A DNA stretch of 33,926 bases from Mollicutes bacterium. GTDB taxonomy: Bacteria; Bacillota_I; Bacilli_A; RF39; UBA660. Position 1 is the first letter of the stretch, and every line of letters starts with the position of its first letter. The DNA is taken from positions 1-33,926 of the forward strand of contig JAAYPA010000057.1 of the NCBI GenBank assembly GCA_012520055.1, written 5' to 3'. The position numbers and the translations under genes were made by a program. Shown in pieces: positions 1-9,277 of the stretch. The notes beneath the pieces were generated by a model, which worked only from the letters and a program-made list of their open reading frames with translations, had not been told where the DNA came from and did no database searches.

Positions 1-311
1 ATAATACCAATTACTTTCATTCTTTTAAACCAGTTACTTTCTAGTTTTACGATTTCATCTTTAATATTAACTAAACAAGTGTGACTATTTAAAATAAATA
101 ACCTATCTTTAATATCTTTTTTAAGACTATCTAGTAATGTTTTTTGATTCTTGTTAATAGTTAGTGCTCTTTTATTTAAATCAGTTCTAGAATTGTATTT
201 TTTTATTAATTCACTAGCTGAATATATTGGTATGTTAAGTTTTTCATTAATTCTTTCACAAAGATGATTTTTACCTACTCCGTGTATTCCGGTTAATAAT
301 ATTACTTTCAT
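1..311 (-). CDS. Partial P-loop NTPase / adenylate-kinase-like AAA family protein (C-terminus off window)
   Basis: Reverse translation from ATG at 309-311: MKVILLTGIHGVGKNHLCERINEKLNIPIYSASELIKKYNSRTDL...; Walker A-like GIHGVGKN; open to window edge. Confidence 0.7.
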   Translation of the reverse strand, partial: MKVILLTGIHGVGKNHLCERINEKLNIPIYSASELIKKYNSRTDLNKRALTINKNQKTLLDSLKKDIKDRLFILNSHTCLVNIKDEIVKLESNWFKRMKVIGI

Positions 312-438
312 AATTAAAACTCCTTAAAATTAGTATTATATTTTATAGAGCTATTATACTACATTTATTATAATATTTGAATTGATGCATATCTCTTAGG
401 TTATTCATATAAATATTATATAAGGGGTTGTTTTCATA

Positions 439-1002
439 ATGAATGAATTAATTAATTCGGCAACCGTAACCGGTACCTTTGATGGAGATATATACAGCAA
501 AACTTCTAATCAAGTTATTACTGAGTTAATCAATTTAATATTTATAAAAAGTGCCAATAAAACAATATGGGCAAGAGGTAATTTATTATTTATATTAGAT
601 ATTATAAATTCTGATAGTACACCTTATAATAATCTGGTAATTATTGATATATTAAACCCTAAATATATTATGCTAGTAACTGATAGTGTAAGAATTAATG
701 GAATTCCTGTTGCTTATGGAAGTATTACTTATAATGAAATAACCGGAGAATTAAATATTAATATAGATAGCATTCCACCAGAATCAATGCTTACGATAAC
801 TTTTGAAGTAAGAAAAAGAAATCTGGAAATATTTAATTTGGAAAATACAGCTTATATAAATTTTAATAATGATCAAATGATTAATATAATGAGTGAAGTT
901 AATGAAGATAATAATGATAAACTATATAGTAATACAATTATAATCAGAGCCTTATCCAGTGTTTGTAAATGTAAGGAAATAGAAAACAGAAACCAATGTT
1001 AA
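439..1002 (+). CDS. DUF11-like (conserved repeat domain) beta-sandwich protein, Cys-containing C-terminal tail, no signal peptide
   Basis: 187 aa; SD aaggggt at 422-428; N-terminus MNELINSATVTGTFDG parallels the second paralog at 3019; C-terminus CKCKEIENRNQC. Confidence 0.75.
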   Translation: MNELINSATVTGTFDGDIYSKTSNQVITELINLIFIKSANKTIWARGNLLFILDIINSDSTPYNNLVIIDILNPKYIMLVTDSVRINGIPVAYGSITYNEITGELNINIDSIPPESMLTITFEVRKRNLEIFNLENTAYINFNNDQMINIMSEVNEDNNDKLYSNTIIIRALSSVCKCKEIENRNQC

Positions 1003-1020
1003 GTTTCTGTTTTCTATTCT
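976..1020. terminator. Bidirectional intrinsic terminator between convergent genes
   Basis: Inverted repeat ATAGAAAACAGAAAC (979-993) / GTTTCTGTTTTCTAT (1003-1017) with short loop; includes both stop codons. Confidence 0.6.
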
Positions 1021-2903
1021 ATAATCCAATTTATATTAGCTCTATATGTTGTATTAGCTACTATAGGAATAATATTTAATTGGAGTAATATTCCTTCATT
1101 ATCATCCCATTCTACATCAGTTGTTCCGGGTGTTCCGAAAGATGAATAAACTAAAGTTGGAGTATCAGATAAAGCTATCATATTACCTAAATCATTAATA
1201 AATACTAACCCATCGGGAAGTGTGCTTCCTTTTTCATTTATCAAAGGAATATTAACTGTAGCATATAAGTCCCAGGGGGATGTAACAATCCGATTATCTT
1301 GAATAACTACTTTTAAAGGATTTGCTCTATTGCATAAGGTAGGCGAAAACTGAAAAGGATTCAAATCAAAGGTTATCTCGTCGGTAGCTTCAGTTATATA
1401 AATATCACCATTAAAGATGATTTCAACGGTTCTAAAACGATATAGAAAACTTCCGGCAACATTAGAAACAAAAGATATTTTTGTACCACTTGGTAGTGCT
1501 GGTGAATAAGAATAAATAAACTCTCCGGTATTATCTGCTTGAACATAGTAATCATTTCCATCATAGGTAATTTTTATATCAGCATTTGGTTCGGTTGTAC
1601 CCGTCATATCAAGTGAAGTATCTGATATGGGATTTAATGATAAGGAAGGTCTACCGAAGGAAAGGACTCTTGTACCAGTAATTAAGAAATTACTTAAAGC
1701 CGGGAGTTCTGCTTGTTCACCGGGTGTTAAATTAGTTGTCGAAATAATTGTATTATTATTTAAGAATGTTCCAGTGACAGTTAAATTATTAGTATTTTCT
1801 AATTTATACCATGAATAAGTTGGAATATCATAAATATCTCCTGCAGAAAATAGAGATGTTACAGATGTCCACCTATTGTATTGAGAAATATTTATTGTAA
1901 AATTAGTTGAATTTGAGGCATATATGGCATTGGCAGGATTACAGTAAAAAATTAAACTTTTGGGATTATTTAATATTAATGAGGGAACTGGATTGGTACC
2001 GGTAAATTGCAGACAATAATTAGATGTACTACCAGTATAATTACTTATCATTTTTAATGAAGAGCCGGTATTCATTTTAAATTCTCCTCGTACTATCCAA
2101 GTAGCTGTAGTCCCCCACTGAGTGGTTTGCTCGATATTTAACTGAGCCTCACTATCTATTAAAACATTTCTGGTATAGTGAGTATCATAATAACTTAATC
2201 CTAATGCAGTAGTTATAGAAGTTGTAGAATTACTTCCGAAAGTCATATCAATATACTCTGCAGAACTTACATAATATAGATACATATTAGTACTTGTAAT
2301 ATTTATGTTAGCTCCGGGTAAAACATTAAAATATGGTATTACTCCTCCTACTACGTTTCTAAACCAAAAAATAGATGTACTGGTGGTAGTGCTATTAATA
2401 GTTACATTTCCTCCTAAAGTAACGTTTCTAGTTTCTGCTACTTCATTAGCTGAAGACGTGCTAGTTACAATATTAATTTCACTATCAATTATTCGTAGTG
2501 AGCTATAAGGATTAAATGCTAGTTGTGGACCTGTATAGTTGATATTTTCGTAAGTAACAACCACATTAATAAAATTAGCTGAATCATAGACACAAACAAC
2601 CCCATAATAATTATGACCAATAATGTCTATATTTTTAACTGTAACATTAATACCACTTGCTGCTCCTTGAATTAAGATAGTTTGAGTATATGCTGCACTA
2701 GTATAATCTTCATAGGTATATCTGACATTTTGATATGTTCCATCAATAGTTAGTACTGATCTTGATGAATTGACGTTTATTCCGGTGCTCCCTAAAGTAA
2801 TATTATCACCAAAATATATATAATTATAAGTATTACCTTCCAAAACGGTTTTAAGTTCATTAAAATTAAATACTACAACTGTTTCGCTGTCTATTATTGT
2901 CAT
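1014..2903 (-). CDS. Pectate-lyase-like adhesive/beta-helix protein with Ig-like region and WxL-like C-terminus
   Basis: 629 aa; repetitive beta-strand N-terminal region; TEPNADIKITYDG Ig-like segment; C-terminal ...SPWDLYATVNIPL...TTYRANINWIIE resembling WxL domain motifs; SD aggtgatg before ATG; no hydrophobic signal peptide. Confidence 0.7.
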   Translation of the reverse strand: MTIIDSETVVVFNFNELKTVLEGNTYNYIYFGDNITLGSTGINVNSSRSVLTIDGTYQNVRYTYEDYTSAAYTQTILIQGAASGINVTVKNIDIIGHNYYGVVCVYDSANFINVVVTYENINYTGPQLAFNPYSSLRIIDSEINIVTSTSSANEVAETRNVTLGGNVTINSTTTSTSIFWFRNVVGGVIPYFNVLPGANINITSTNMYLYYVSSAEYIDMTFGSNSTTSITTALGLSYYDTHYTRNVLIDSEAQLNIEQTTQWGTTATWIVRGEFKMNTGSSLKMISNYTGSTSNYCLQFTGTNPVPSLILNNPKSLIFYCNPANAIYASNSTNFTINISQYNRWTSVTSLFSAGDIYDIPTYSWYKLENTNNLTVTGTFLNNNTIISTTNLTPGEQAELPALSNFLITGTRVLSFGRPSLSLNPISDTSLDMTGTTEPNADIKITYDGNDYYVQADNTGEFIYSYSPALPSGTKISFVSNVAGSFLYRFRTVEIIFNGDIYITEATDEITFDLNPFQFSPTLCNRANPLKVVIQDNRIVTSPWDLYATVNIPLINEKGSTLPDGLVFINDLGNMIALSDTPTLVYSSFGTPGTTDVEWDDNEGILLQLNIIPIVANTTYRANINWIIE

Positions 2904-3018
2904 TTCATCACCTGTAATATTATATTTAGCAAGATTACTTATTGTATATTCCTAAAAACCATTAAACAAAAAATATTAGCAGCATATAATAAAATTGAAG
3001 ACACTAGGAGGTGCTTTT

Positions 3019-3408
3019 TTGAACGAATTAACAAATACTGCTACCTCAGTTGGTACATATGATGGATTATCAACCGAAATGACATCTGAAGCCGTTGTAG
3101 TTTTAATGCTAGATGATTTAACTATTACTAAATCAGCCGATCGTCAAGTATGGGTAACAGGTAATTTAACATATACAATTACTATTACCAACGATACGGA
3201 AAATGATTATGAAACTCCGGTTGTTACTGATACCATTGATCCTACTTTAGCTACTTTAGTTCCTGATTCTGTTACTATTAATGGTGTTCCTGCTACTTCA
3301 CCGACTGATTATACCTTTGATGACGTTACCGGACTGTTAACGGTTAATCTACCTGATATTGTGGCAGAATCTAATGCTGTAATTGTCTTTGAAGTTTCCC
3401 GAGTATAA
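3019..3408 (+). CDS. DUF11-like (conserved repeat domain) single-domain protein
   Basis: Strong SD aggagg (3006-3011) then TTG at 3019 giving MNELTNTATSVGTYDG..., matching the paralog at 439; the ORF-track ATG at 2995 lies upstream of the SD. Confidence 0.75.
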   Translation: MNELTNTATSVGTYDGLSTEMTSEAVVVLMLDDLTITKSADRQVWVTGNLTYTITITNDTENDYETPVVTDTIDPTLATLVPDSVTINGVPATSPTDYTFDDVTGLLTVNLPDIVAESNAVIVFEVSRV

Positions 3409-3437
3409 AAAAGAACTATCAAATAGTTCTTTTTTAA
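3404..3437. terminator. Bidirectional intrinsic terminator
   Basis: AAAAAAGAACTATcaaATAGTTCTTTTTT hairpin between convergent genes. Confidence 0.8.
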
Positions 3438-4240
3438 TAATCATCTAAAAAGCTATGTTTTTCTTTATTATAATAATAACCTAAGACAGTATTTAGATTA
3501 ATATTTTCACTACTTTTAAAGATGTTTTTATCAATATCTTTATATACTTTACGAAGATTTTCAATTAACTCTTTTATCTCTCTTCTTTTACTGTCTACTT
3601 TTTTATTTGTTACGTTACAAGCACAATTGATAAAAGTTAAGTTATTATAATTAACCCATCTTTTAATATCGTGTTCTTTAACTAAATATAGTGGTCTGAT
3701 TAATTCCATATTAGGATAATGATCACTTTTCAATTTAGGCATCATTGATCCATAAGTACCAGCATATAGCATATTAAGTAATATTGTTTCGATAACATCA
3801 TCAAAATGATGACCTAAGGCAATTTTATTACAGCCTAATTCCATAGCTTTACGATATAAATGACCTCTTCTTTTTCGAGCACATAAATAGCATGGATTCT
3901 TTTCTTGATCTACTTCTTTAAAAATATTGGTGTTAAAGATTTCAATATCTAATTCAAAATTCTTGGCATTGTTTTTAATTAAATCTAAAACTTCCGGAGC
4001 ATATCCTGGATCCATCACTATGAATTTTAAACCAAACTTAATAATATAGTGACGTTGGATTTCTCTTAAAACTAATGCAAGTAAAAAAGAATCTTTACCA
4101 CCACTCATGCATACGGCAATATTATCTCCTTCTTTTACCATTTTATATTCATCCATAGCTTTAATTGTCTTTTTCCATATATCTTTACGATAGGTTTTTA
4201 AAATACTTTTTACTACGCTTTTATTATCTGTTTTTTCCAT
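3434..4240 (-). CDS. TtcA/TilS-superfamily PP-loop tRNA thiolation protein
   Basis: CMSGGKDS PP-loop, PCYLC and NCAC cysteines, GHHFDDVIET motif; SD AAAGAGGT precedes ATG at 4240 (ORF track starts further upstream at 4264). Confidence 0.85.
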   Translation of the reverse strand: MEKTDNKSVVKSILKTYRKDIWKKTIKAMDEYKMVKEGDNIAVCMSGGKDSFLLALVLREIQRHYIIKFGLKFIVMDPGYAPEVLDLIKNNAKNFELDIEIFNTNIFKEVDQEKNPCYLCARKRRGHLYRKAMELGCNKIALGHHFDDVIETILLNMLYAGTYGSMMPKLKSDHYPNMELIRPLYLVKEHDIKRWVNYNNLTFINCACNVTNKKVDSKRREIKELIENLRKVYKDIDKNIFKSSENINLNTVLGYYYNKEKHSFLDDY

Positions 4241-4283
4241 ATATACCTCTTTGTTAATACGCATTAATATAATATCAAAATAT

Positions 4284-4316
4284 TAAAAAAAATAAAACAT
4301 AAGTTTTATTTTTTAA
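4284..4316 (-). terminator. Intrinsic terminator of the HerA-like gene
   Basis: AAAAAATAAAAC-ATAA-GTTTTATTTTTT inverted repeat; reverse strand ends in U-run. Confidence 0.75.
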
Positions 4317-6088
4317 GCTATTTTTGTTCCTTTCCATCTTTCGACTACATTACAGTTACTAGAATATGGAAGTGGACTTGGTAATTCCATCTTAATTAAT
4401 AGTGGAATCTTAAAAGCACTACCAAATGCTACTAAAGTTCCTGGTTGTAATGAATTTAATTTTTCAATAACATCTGCAGATATATTAGGTAACATTTTTT
4501 CAATATATTCTAGGTCTTTTGGATGGGTCATTTTATGAACTAAGAAGTTACTCATTTGAGCTACAACTGTTTCACTTATATCAACGGGTCTTTGACTTAT
4601 TAAGTTAAGCATTACACCATACTTACGACCTTCTTTAGCTATTCTTTCAAATATATTATAACCTAGTAAGAATTGATCATTATCTTTAACTACATAACGA
4701 TGGGCTTCTTCAATAATTAAATGGAACGGGATTGAAGCTCTTACCTTTCGAGATTTAGCAAAATCAAAAAGCATTTTACTTAAAATTTTAACGATTACTT
4801 TAGCTAAATTATCATCTATATCTTCAAGATTAATATTAATTATTTGACTTCTTTTATTATTCATAATGATTAGACTAGAAATATAAGTATCTAAATCTAA
4901 ATATTGTTTTAAATCAAAATATTGATTATTTTTACTATTTATTAATGAATGTAATCTAACTTTTAAGATAATAGCTGAATCTTCCATTAAACGATTATTT
5001 AAGAATCCTTCACCAATTAAAGTAAAATTTAAAGCTTTTTCCATATCATTTAAAGTAAAGAAAGCATCTTTTGGTATTTCTATTTGCGATTCAATATTTT
5101 CATCTAAATGTTTGGCTATGTATTCATTTATTAAAACTGATTCACCAAATTCTCCTTTAGAATCGATTTTAAAACATTCTGAAAATCTTCTGGTATATCC
5201 TATGCCTTGGATTTCGGCATTCATATTAAGGGCAGGTGTTTGACATGAAGCAATAATAGTAAATATATCATTTTTCTTACCACTGGCATTTTGATTACTA
5301 AACAAAACAGCTTGAATAGCACTGGCAATAAGATGATTCTTTAATTTTTCAGATTGTTCATCATTTTTACTAAATAATTTAACAAGTTTCATCATTCGTT
5401 CAATTATAGTCAACTGAGCATGATTTTCGGCACTTAATAAAAGAGCTATATCATCATTAGTTAACAAAAATATTGGAATTTGTAATAGCATATCAGTTGG
5501 GTCAGTTGGATTAGTAGTTAAAAATTTATATTGATAGTTTGGATTAACTTCATCAATTACTCTAAAAGCATTTTTATATTCGCCATAAGCATCAAAAATA
5601 AACATATTGGCATTGTAAGTTAGAAAGTTTTTATTTAAATATATATTTTGAACTATTCTTGATACAGAACAAGATTTACCTGAACCGGAATTACCGAATA
5701 TAGCTAAATGGTTAGAAAATAGATCGTTAATATTGGCATAAATAATTCTTTCGTTATATGTTGGACTTTTTCCGATATATAAACTTTCAGTTTCATTTTT
5801 ACCCATAATAATATCTAATTCACGATCATTAATAATCCTCATTGTAGATGATAATGATGGTTTTTTGATAGTACCGGGAATAAATTTGTCTCCGACAAAT
5901 TCACCTAAAAGTTGAATTTTTACAGTATCTTCATCAACATTTTTGACTTCACCTAAAAGGGTATCATTTTCATATTCGAATACAACGTGAAGATTCATTA
6001 AATTAGCGATAACTTGACCTTCTTTGTTAATTTCAACAACGGCTATATTATCGCTGATATATTTTATTTTTCCAAACATTCTAACCAA
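4313..6088 (-). CDS. HerA-like / DUF87 ATP-binding protein
   Basis: 591 aa; Walker A GNSGSGKS, Walker B-like LIIEEAHRYV, N-terminal HAS-barrel-like region, ISQRPVDIS motif. Confidence 0.8.
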   Translation of the reverse strand: MVRMFGKIKYISDNIAVVEINKEGQVIANLMNLHVVFEYENDTLLGEVKNVDEDTVKIQLLGEFVGDKFIPGTIKKPSLSSTMRIINDRELDIIMGKNETESLYIGKSPTYNERIIYANINDLFSNHLAIFGNSGSGKSCSVSRIVQNIYLNKNFLTYNANMFIFDAYGEYKNAFRVIDEVNPNYQYKFLTTNPTDPTDMLLQIPIFLLTNDDIALLLSAENHAQLTIIERMMKLVKLFSKNDEQSEKLKNHLIASAIQAVLFSNQNASGKKNDIFTIIASCQTPALNMNAEIQGIGYTRRFSECFKIDSKGEFGESVLINEYIAKHLDENIESQIEIPKDAFFTLNDMEKALNFTLIGEGFLNNRLMEDSAIILKVRLHSLINSKNNQYFDLKQYLDLDTYISSLIIMNNKRSQIININLEDIDDNLAKVIVKILSKMLFDFAKSRKVRASIPFHLIIEEAHRYVVKDNDQFLLGYNIFERIAKEGRKYGVMLNLISQRPVDISETVVAQMSNFLVHKMTHPKDLEYIEKMLPNISADVIEKLNSLQPGTLVAFGSAFKIPLLIKMELPSPLPYSSNCNVVERWKGTKIA

Positions 6089-6149
6089 CCTTTTCTATTC
6101 TATATTTATTATAAAAAAATTATATCATAGTTAATATTATTTTTAAATA

Positions 6150-6180
6150 GCAAATAAAAAAGAACTCTATCGTTCTCTTA
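6150..6180 (-). terminator. Intrinsic terminator after small membrane ORF
   Basis: Reverse strand AGAAC-GATAGA-GTTCT followed by TTTTTTATTT. Confidence 0.55.
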
Positions 6181-6274
6181 ATAATATAATTAATAAAATA
6201 AACATTATTGAAATTAATATCCCTAATGTAGAATATATAATAATATCTTTATTATTACTTAAAATCTCTTTCAT
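6167..6274 (-). CDS. Small single-pass membrane protein (35 aa), not in ORF track
   Basis: Reverse translation MKEILSNNKDIIIYSTLGILISIMFILLIILLRER*; AGGGT SD-like sequence upstream; followed by terminator hairpin. Confidence 0.5.
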   Translation of the reverse strand: MKEILSNNKDIIIYSTLGILISIMFILLIILLRER

Positions 6275-6356
6275 AGAATATCTACCCTGCTTTCTATTCG
6301 TTTCAATTATAACACTTATTTTAATAAATAATATATTATTTTTACAATTTTACGCT

Positions 6357-6386
6357 GAAAAAAAGACATTATATTGTAATGCCTTA
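6357..6386 (-). terminator. Intrinsic terminator of hisS...gatB operon
   Basis: Reverse strand GGCATTA-CAATA-TAATGTC-TTTTTTT. Confidence 0.75.
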
Positions 6387-6422
6387 TTATTTCAGTATAT
6401 TGTGAGTTTATCACTTTACATA

Positions 6423-7850
6423 TTAAGATAATTTATTAGTTAAAATCTCTTTTACTTTTACCGGATTAGCTTTTCCTCTTGTTTCTTTCATGGTTTGACC
6501 GACAAAATAATCAAATAAATTAGTTTTACCATTTTTGTACTCTGAAACTTGATTTGGACTATTTACAATTATACTATCGATAATTGCTTCTAATTCATCT
6601 TCATTATCTAGTTGCTCCATACCATATTTCTTAATAAGTGTTTCTGGTTCTTCTTGTTCTTCTAAAACTTTAAAGAATAAATCTTTAGCTTGTTTTGAAC
6701 TAATTTTCCCTTTCTTTAATGGATCTAGAATATTAAATAACCTTTTGGGAGTTATGAAGAACTTATTTATTTCTATATCATGTTTATTTAAATAACCCAT
6801 TATTTGGGTAGTAATCCAGTTAGAAGCATCTTTAGGATCAATTCCAAGGTTAATACATTCTTCAAAATAATCACTGTTTTCTTTAGTTTTAACAATTACT
6901 CCGGCATCATAATTTGAAAGTCCATACTCATTAATATAATTATTTTTTCTTTCTAATGGTAAAGCCGGAATTTCATTTTTGATTTCTTCTAACCATTCTT
7001 TATCTATTTTAAATTTTGGAATATTTGGATCGATATAATATTTATAATCGATACTTTCTACTTTTTCTCTCATTCTGATCGTAGTAGCGGTTTCATCATC
7101 CCAGCGACGGGTTTCTTGAATAATTTCATCTTTTCTTCCAGAATTGATTAAATTAGTTTGACGTTCTATTTCATATAAAATAGCTGCTTGAACATTACTA
7201 AATGAGTTAACATTCTTAATTTCTACTTTAGTACCTAATTGTGTAGCTCCTTCTTCCATTAAAGAAACATTGACGTCACATCTGATTTGACCTTTTTTAG
7301 TATCAGCTTCAGAACAATCTGTATATTTATATATATTTCTTAAATATTCTAGAAAGGCTACGGCAGCTTCCGGAGAATTGATACAAGGTTCTGTTACTAT
7401 TTCTAAAAGTGGAACACCACTACGATTATAATCAATTAAAGAATAATCAAAGAAGTGATCTAGGGATGCAGTATCTTCTTCAAGATGAATATCATGAATA
7501 TATACGGGTATTAATTCATCTCCTACTTCGATTTCTATTTTACCGTTAATACCAACTGGTTTAGTACTTTGGGTAATTTGGTATCCTTTTGGTAAGTCAG
7601 GATAATAATAATTTTTACGATCAAAAACTAATATATCGGGAATTTCACAATTCAAACATATAGCCATTTTTATAGCTTTTTTAACGGCTTCTTTATTAAC
7701 TATAGGTAGTATTCCAGGGAAAGCCATATCAATAGCTGTAACTGTTGAATTTGGTAAATCACTATAGGTATTACGTGATTTAGAAAATACCTTGGAGGTG
7801 GTTTTTAATTCACAGTGCATTTCTAGTCCAATTACTACTTTTAATGCCAT
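6423..7850 (-). CDS. gatB: Aspartyl/glutamyl-tRNA(Asn/Gln) amidotransferase subunit B
   Basis: MALKVVIGLEMHCELKTTSKVFS, DLPKGYQITQS, YFVGQTMKETRGKANP; start ATG at 7850 overlaps gatA stop (TAATG); ORF-track start 7859 is a GTG. Confidence 0.95.
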   Translation of the reverse strand: MALKVVIGLEMHCELKTTSKVFSKSRNTYSDLPNSTVTAIDMAFPGILPIVNKEAVKKAIKMAICLNCEIPDILVFDRKNYYYPDLPKGYQITQSTKPVGINGKIEIEVGDELIPVYIHDIHLEEDTASLDHFFDYSLIDYNRSGVPLLEIVTEPCINSPEAAVAFLEYLRNIYKYTDCSEADTKKGQIRCDVNVSLMEEGATQLGTKVEIKNVNSFSNVQAAILYEIERQTNLINSGRKDEIIQETRRWDDETATTIRMREKVESIDYKYYIDPNIPKFKIDKEWLEEIKNEIPALPLERKNNYINEYGLSNYDAGVIVKTKENSDYFEECINLGIDPKDASNWITTQIMGYLNKHDIEINKFFITPKRLFNILDPLKKGKISSKQAKDLFFKVLEEQEEPETLIKKYGMEQLDNEDELEAIIDSIIVNSPNQVSEYKNGKTNLFDYFVGQTMKETRGKANPVKVKEILTNKLS

Positions 7851-9277
7851 TATTCCCACCCCTTTGCAATTAAATTTTCATAACCTAGTTTTTGCTCAAT
7901 AGCATAAGCAATGTTTAATACATTGGCATCATCTTTAATTTTTCCGGTAATATTAATACCTACTGGTAAATCATTTACAAAGCCATTTGGAATAGTAATT
8001 GATGGATAGCCTCCAAAGTTACCAATAGCTAAATGTTGTTCTATTTTTAAATAATTAGGTAGTTCTTCATCAAACTTTGGAGCCGGTTCTAAGCTAGCCG
8101 GTAAAATCATACCATCATATTTTTCAAAAAGTTCATTCATTTTATCAATAATTAATTTTCTTACCTTAGCTGAATTTATTAAATATTTCTTTTGGTTTTC
8201 TCTTTTTAATACAAATGAACCAATAATAAATCTTCTTTTAATAAGTGGTGAAAAATTATTTGTACGATAATCAAACATCATTTCTTCAACAGTTGACCCC
8301 TTACCACGAGGACCAAAGATTAAACCGGTTAAGTTAGACATATTACTAGTTGCTTCTGCGCAGGCAATTGTAAAATATATGGGATATATTGCATCTAGTA
8401 ATTTTTGATCGAACACTTCTTCTACTACTTCAATACCAAGTTCTTGGCATTTTTTAATAGTTTCTTTAAATAAATCTAAAGTTTCTCTAGTTTGAGGACG
8501 AATATCCGGATAGTTATTAGGATCACAAATATTTTTTAAATAAAATAATTTCTTACCCTTAACATTACCGTCTAAAGATTTAGCTAAATTAATATTAGAG
8601 CTATCCCAAGATGTCATATCATAGTCGTCTTTTCCCTTTATAATATCGGTAACTATAGCAGCATCTTTAACACTTCTTGTTAATACTCCTACATGGTCAA
8701 GTGATGATGCAAAAGCAAATAACCCATAACGAGATATCATACCATAGGTTGGTTTATATCCTACTACGCCGCAGTAAGCTGCTGGTTTACGAATTGAGTC
8801 CCCAGTATCGCTACCTAAAGCATAAGGAACTACTCCTGCTGCTACAAGAGCAGCTGATCCTGCTGATGAACCAGCAGTATATCTATTAGTGTCCCATGGA
8901 TTTCTAACTATTCCGGTGTGACCTGTTGTTCCAGAGCCACCCATTCCCAGTTCATCCATAACAGTTTTACCAATATTAACAGCTCCTGCTTCTTTAAGTT
9001 TTTTAATACAGGTTGCATCAAAAAATGGGACATAATCTTTTAAGGAATTAGAAGAAGCTGTGGAAAGTATTCCAGCAGTTGATAAATTATCTTTAGCAGC
9101 ATACGGAATGCCGGAAACTAAAGTTTTTATATCTTCTACCGGTTTTGCATCCTCTATGATAGTTACAAATGGATTTAATATATCTTGAGCTTTTTTAGCT
9201 TTATTAAGAGCTTCTTTTACTAAGGCGCCACTGGTTATCTTTTTATTTAATAAGTCTTCATGTAATTTTTCAATCAT
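7850..9277 (-). CDS. gatA: Asp/Glu-tRNA amidotransferase subunit A
   Basis: Amidase signature: GIPYAAKDN, TAGSSAGSAALVAAG, ALGSDTGDSIRKPAAYCGVVGYKPTYG. Confidence 0.95.
   Translation of the reverse strand: MIEKLHEDLLNKKITSGALVKEALNKAKKAQDILNPFVTIIEDAKPVEDIKTLVSGIPYAAKDNLSTAGILSTASSNSLKDYVPFFDATCIKKLKEAGAVNIGKTVMDELGMGGSGTTGHTGIVRNPWDTNRYTAGSSAGSAALVAAGVVPYALGSDTGDSIRKPAAYCGVVGYKPTYGMISRYGLFAFASSLDHVGVLTRSVKDAAIVTDIIKGKDDYDMTSWDSSNINLAKSLDGNVKGKKLFYLKNICDPNNYPDIRPQTRETLDLFKETIKKCQELGIEVVEEVFDQKLLDAIYPIYFTIACAEATSNMSNLTGLIFGPRGKGSTVEEMMFDYRTNNFSPLIKRRFIIGSFVLKRENQKKYLINSAKVRKLIIDKMNELFEKYDGMILPASLEPAPKFDEELPNYLKIEQHLAIGNFGGYPSITIPNGFVNDLPVGINITGKIKDDANVLNIAYAIEQKLGYENLIAKGWE

Noticed and set aside
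1627-1818. 63-aa + strand ORF
   Set aside because: Antisense inside the pectate-lyase-like CDS; no SD, no domain.
2305-2508. 67-aa + strand ORF
   Set aside because: Antisense inside the pectate-lyase-like CDS.
1014-2903. Possible secreted pectate lyase enzyme
   Set aside because: No signal peptide and no recognisable catalytic motif; beta-helix/adhesin-like composition fits better.
8677-8889. 70-aa + strand ORF
   Set aside because: Antisense to gatA; composition reflects the complementary strand.
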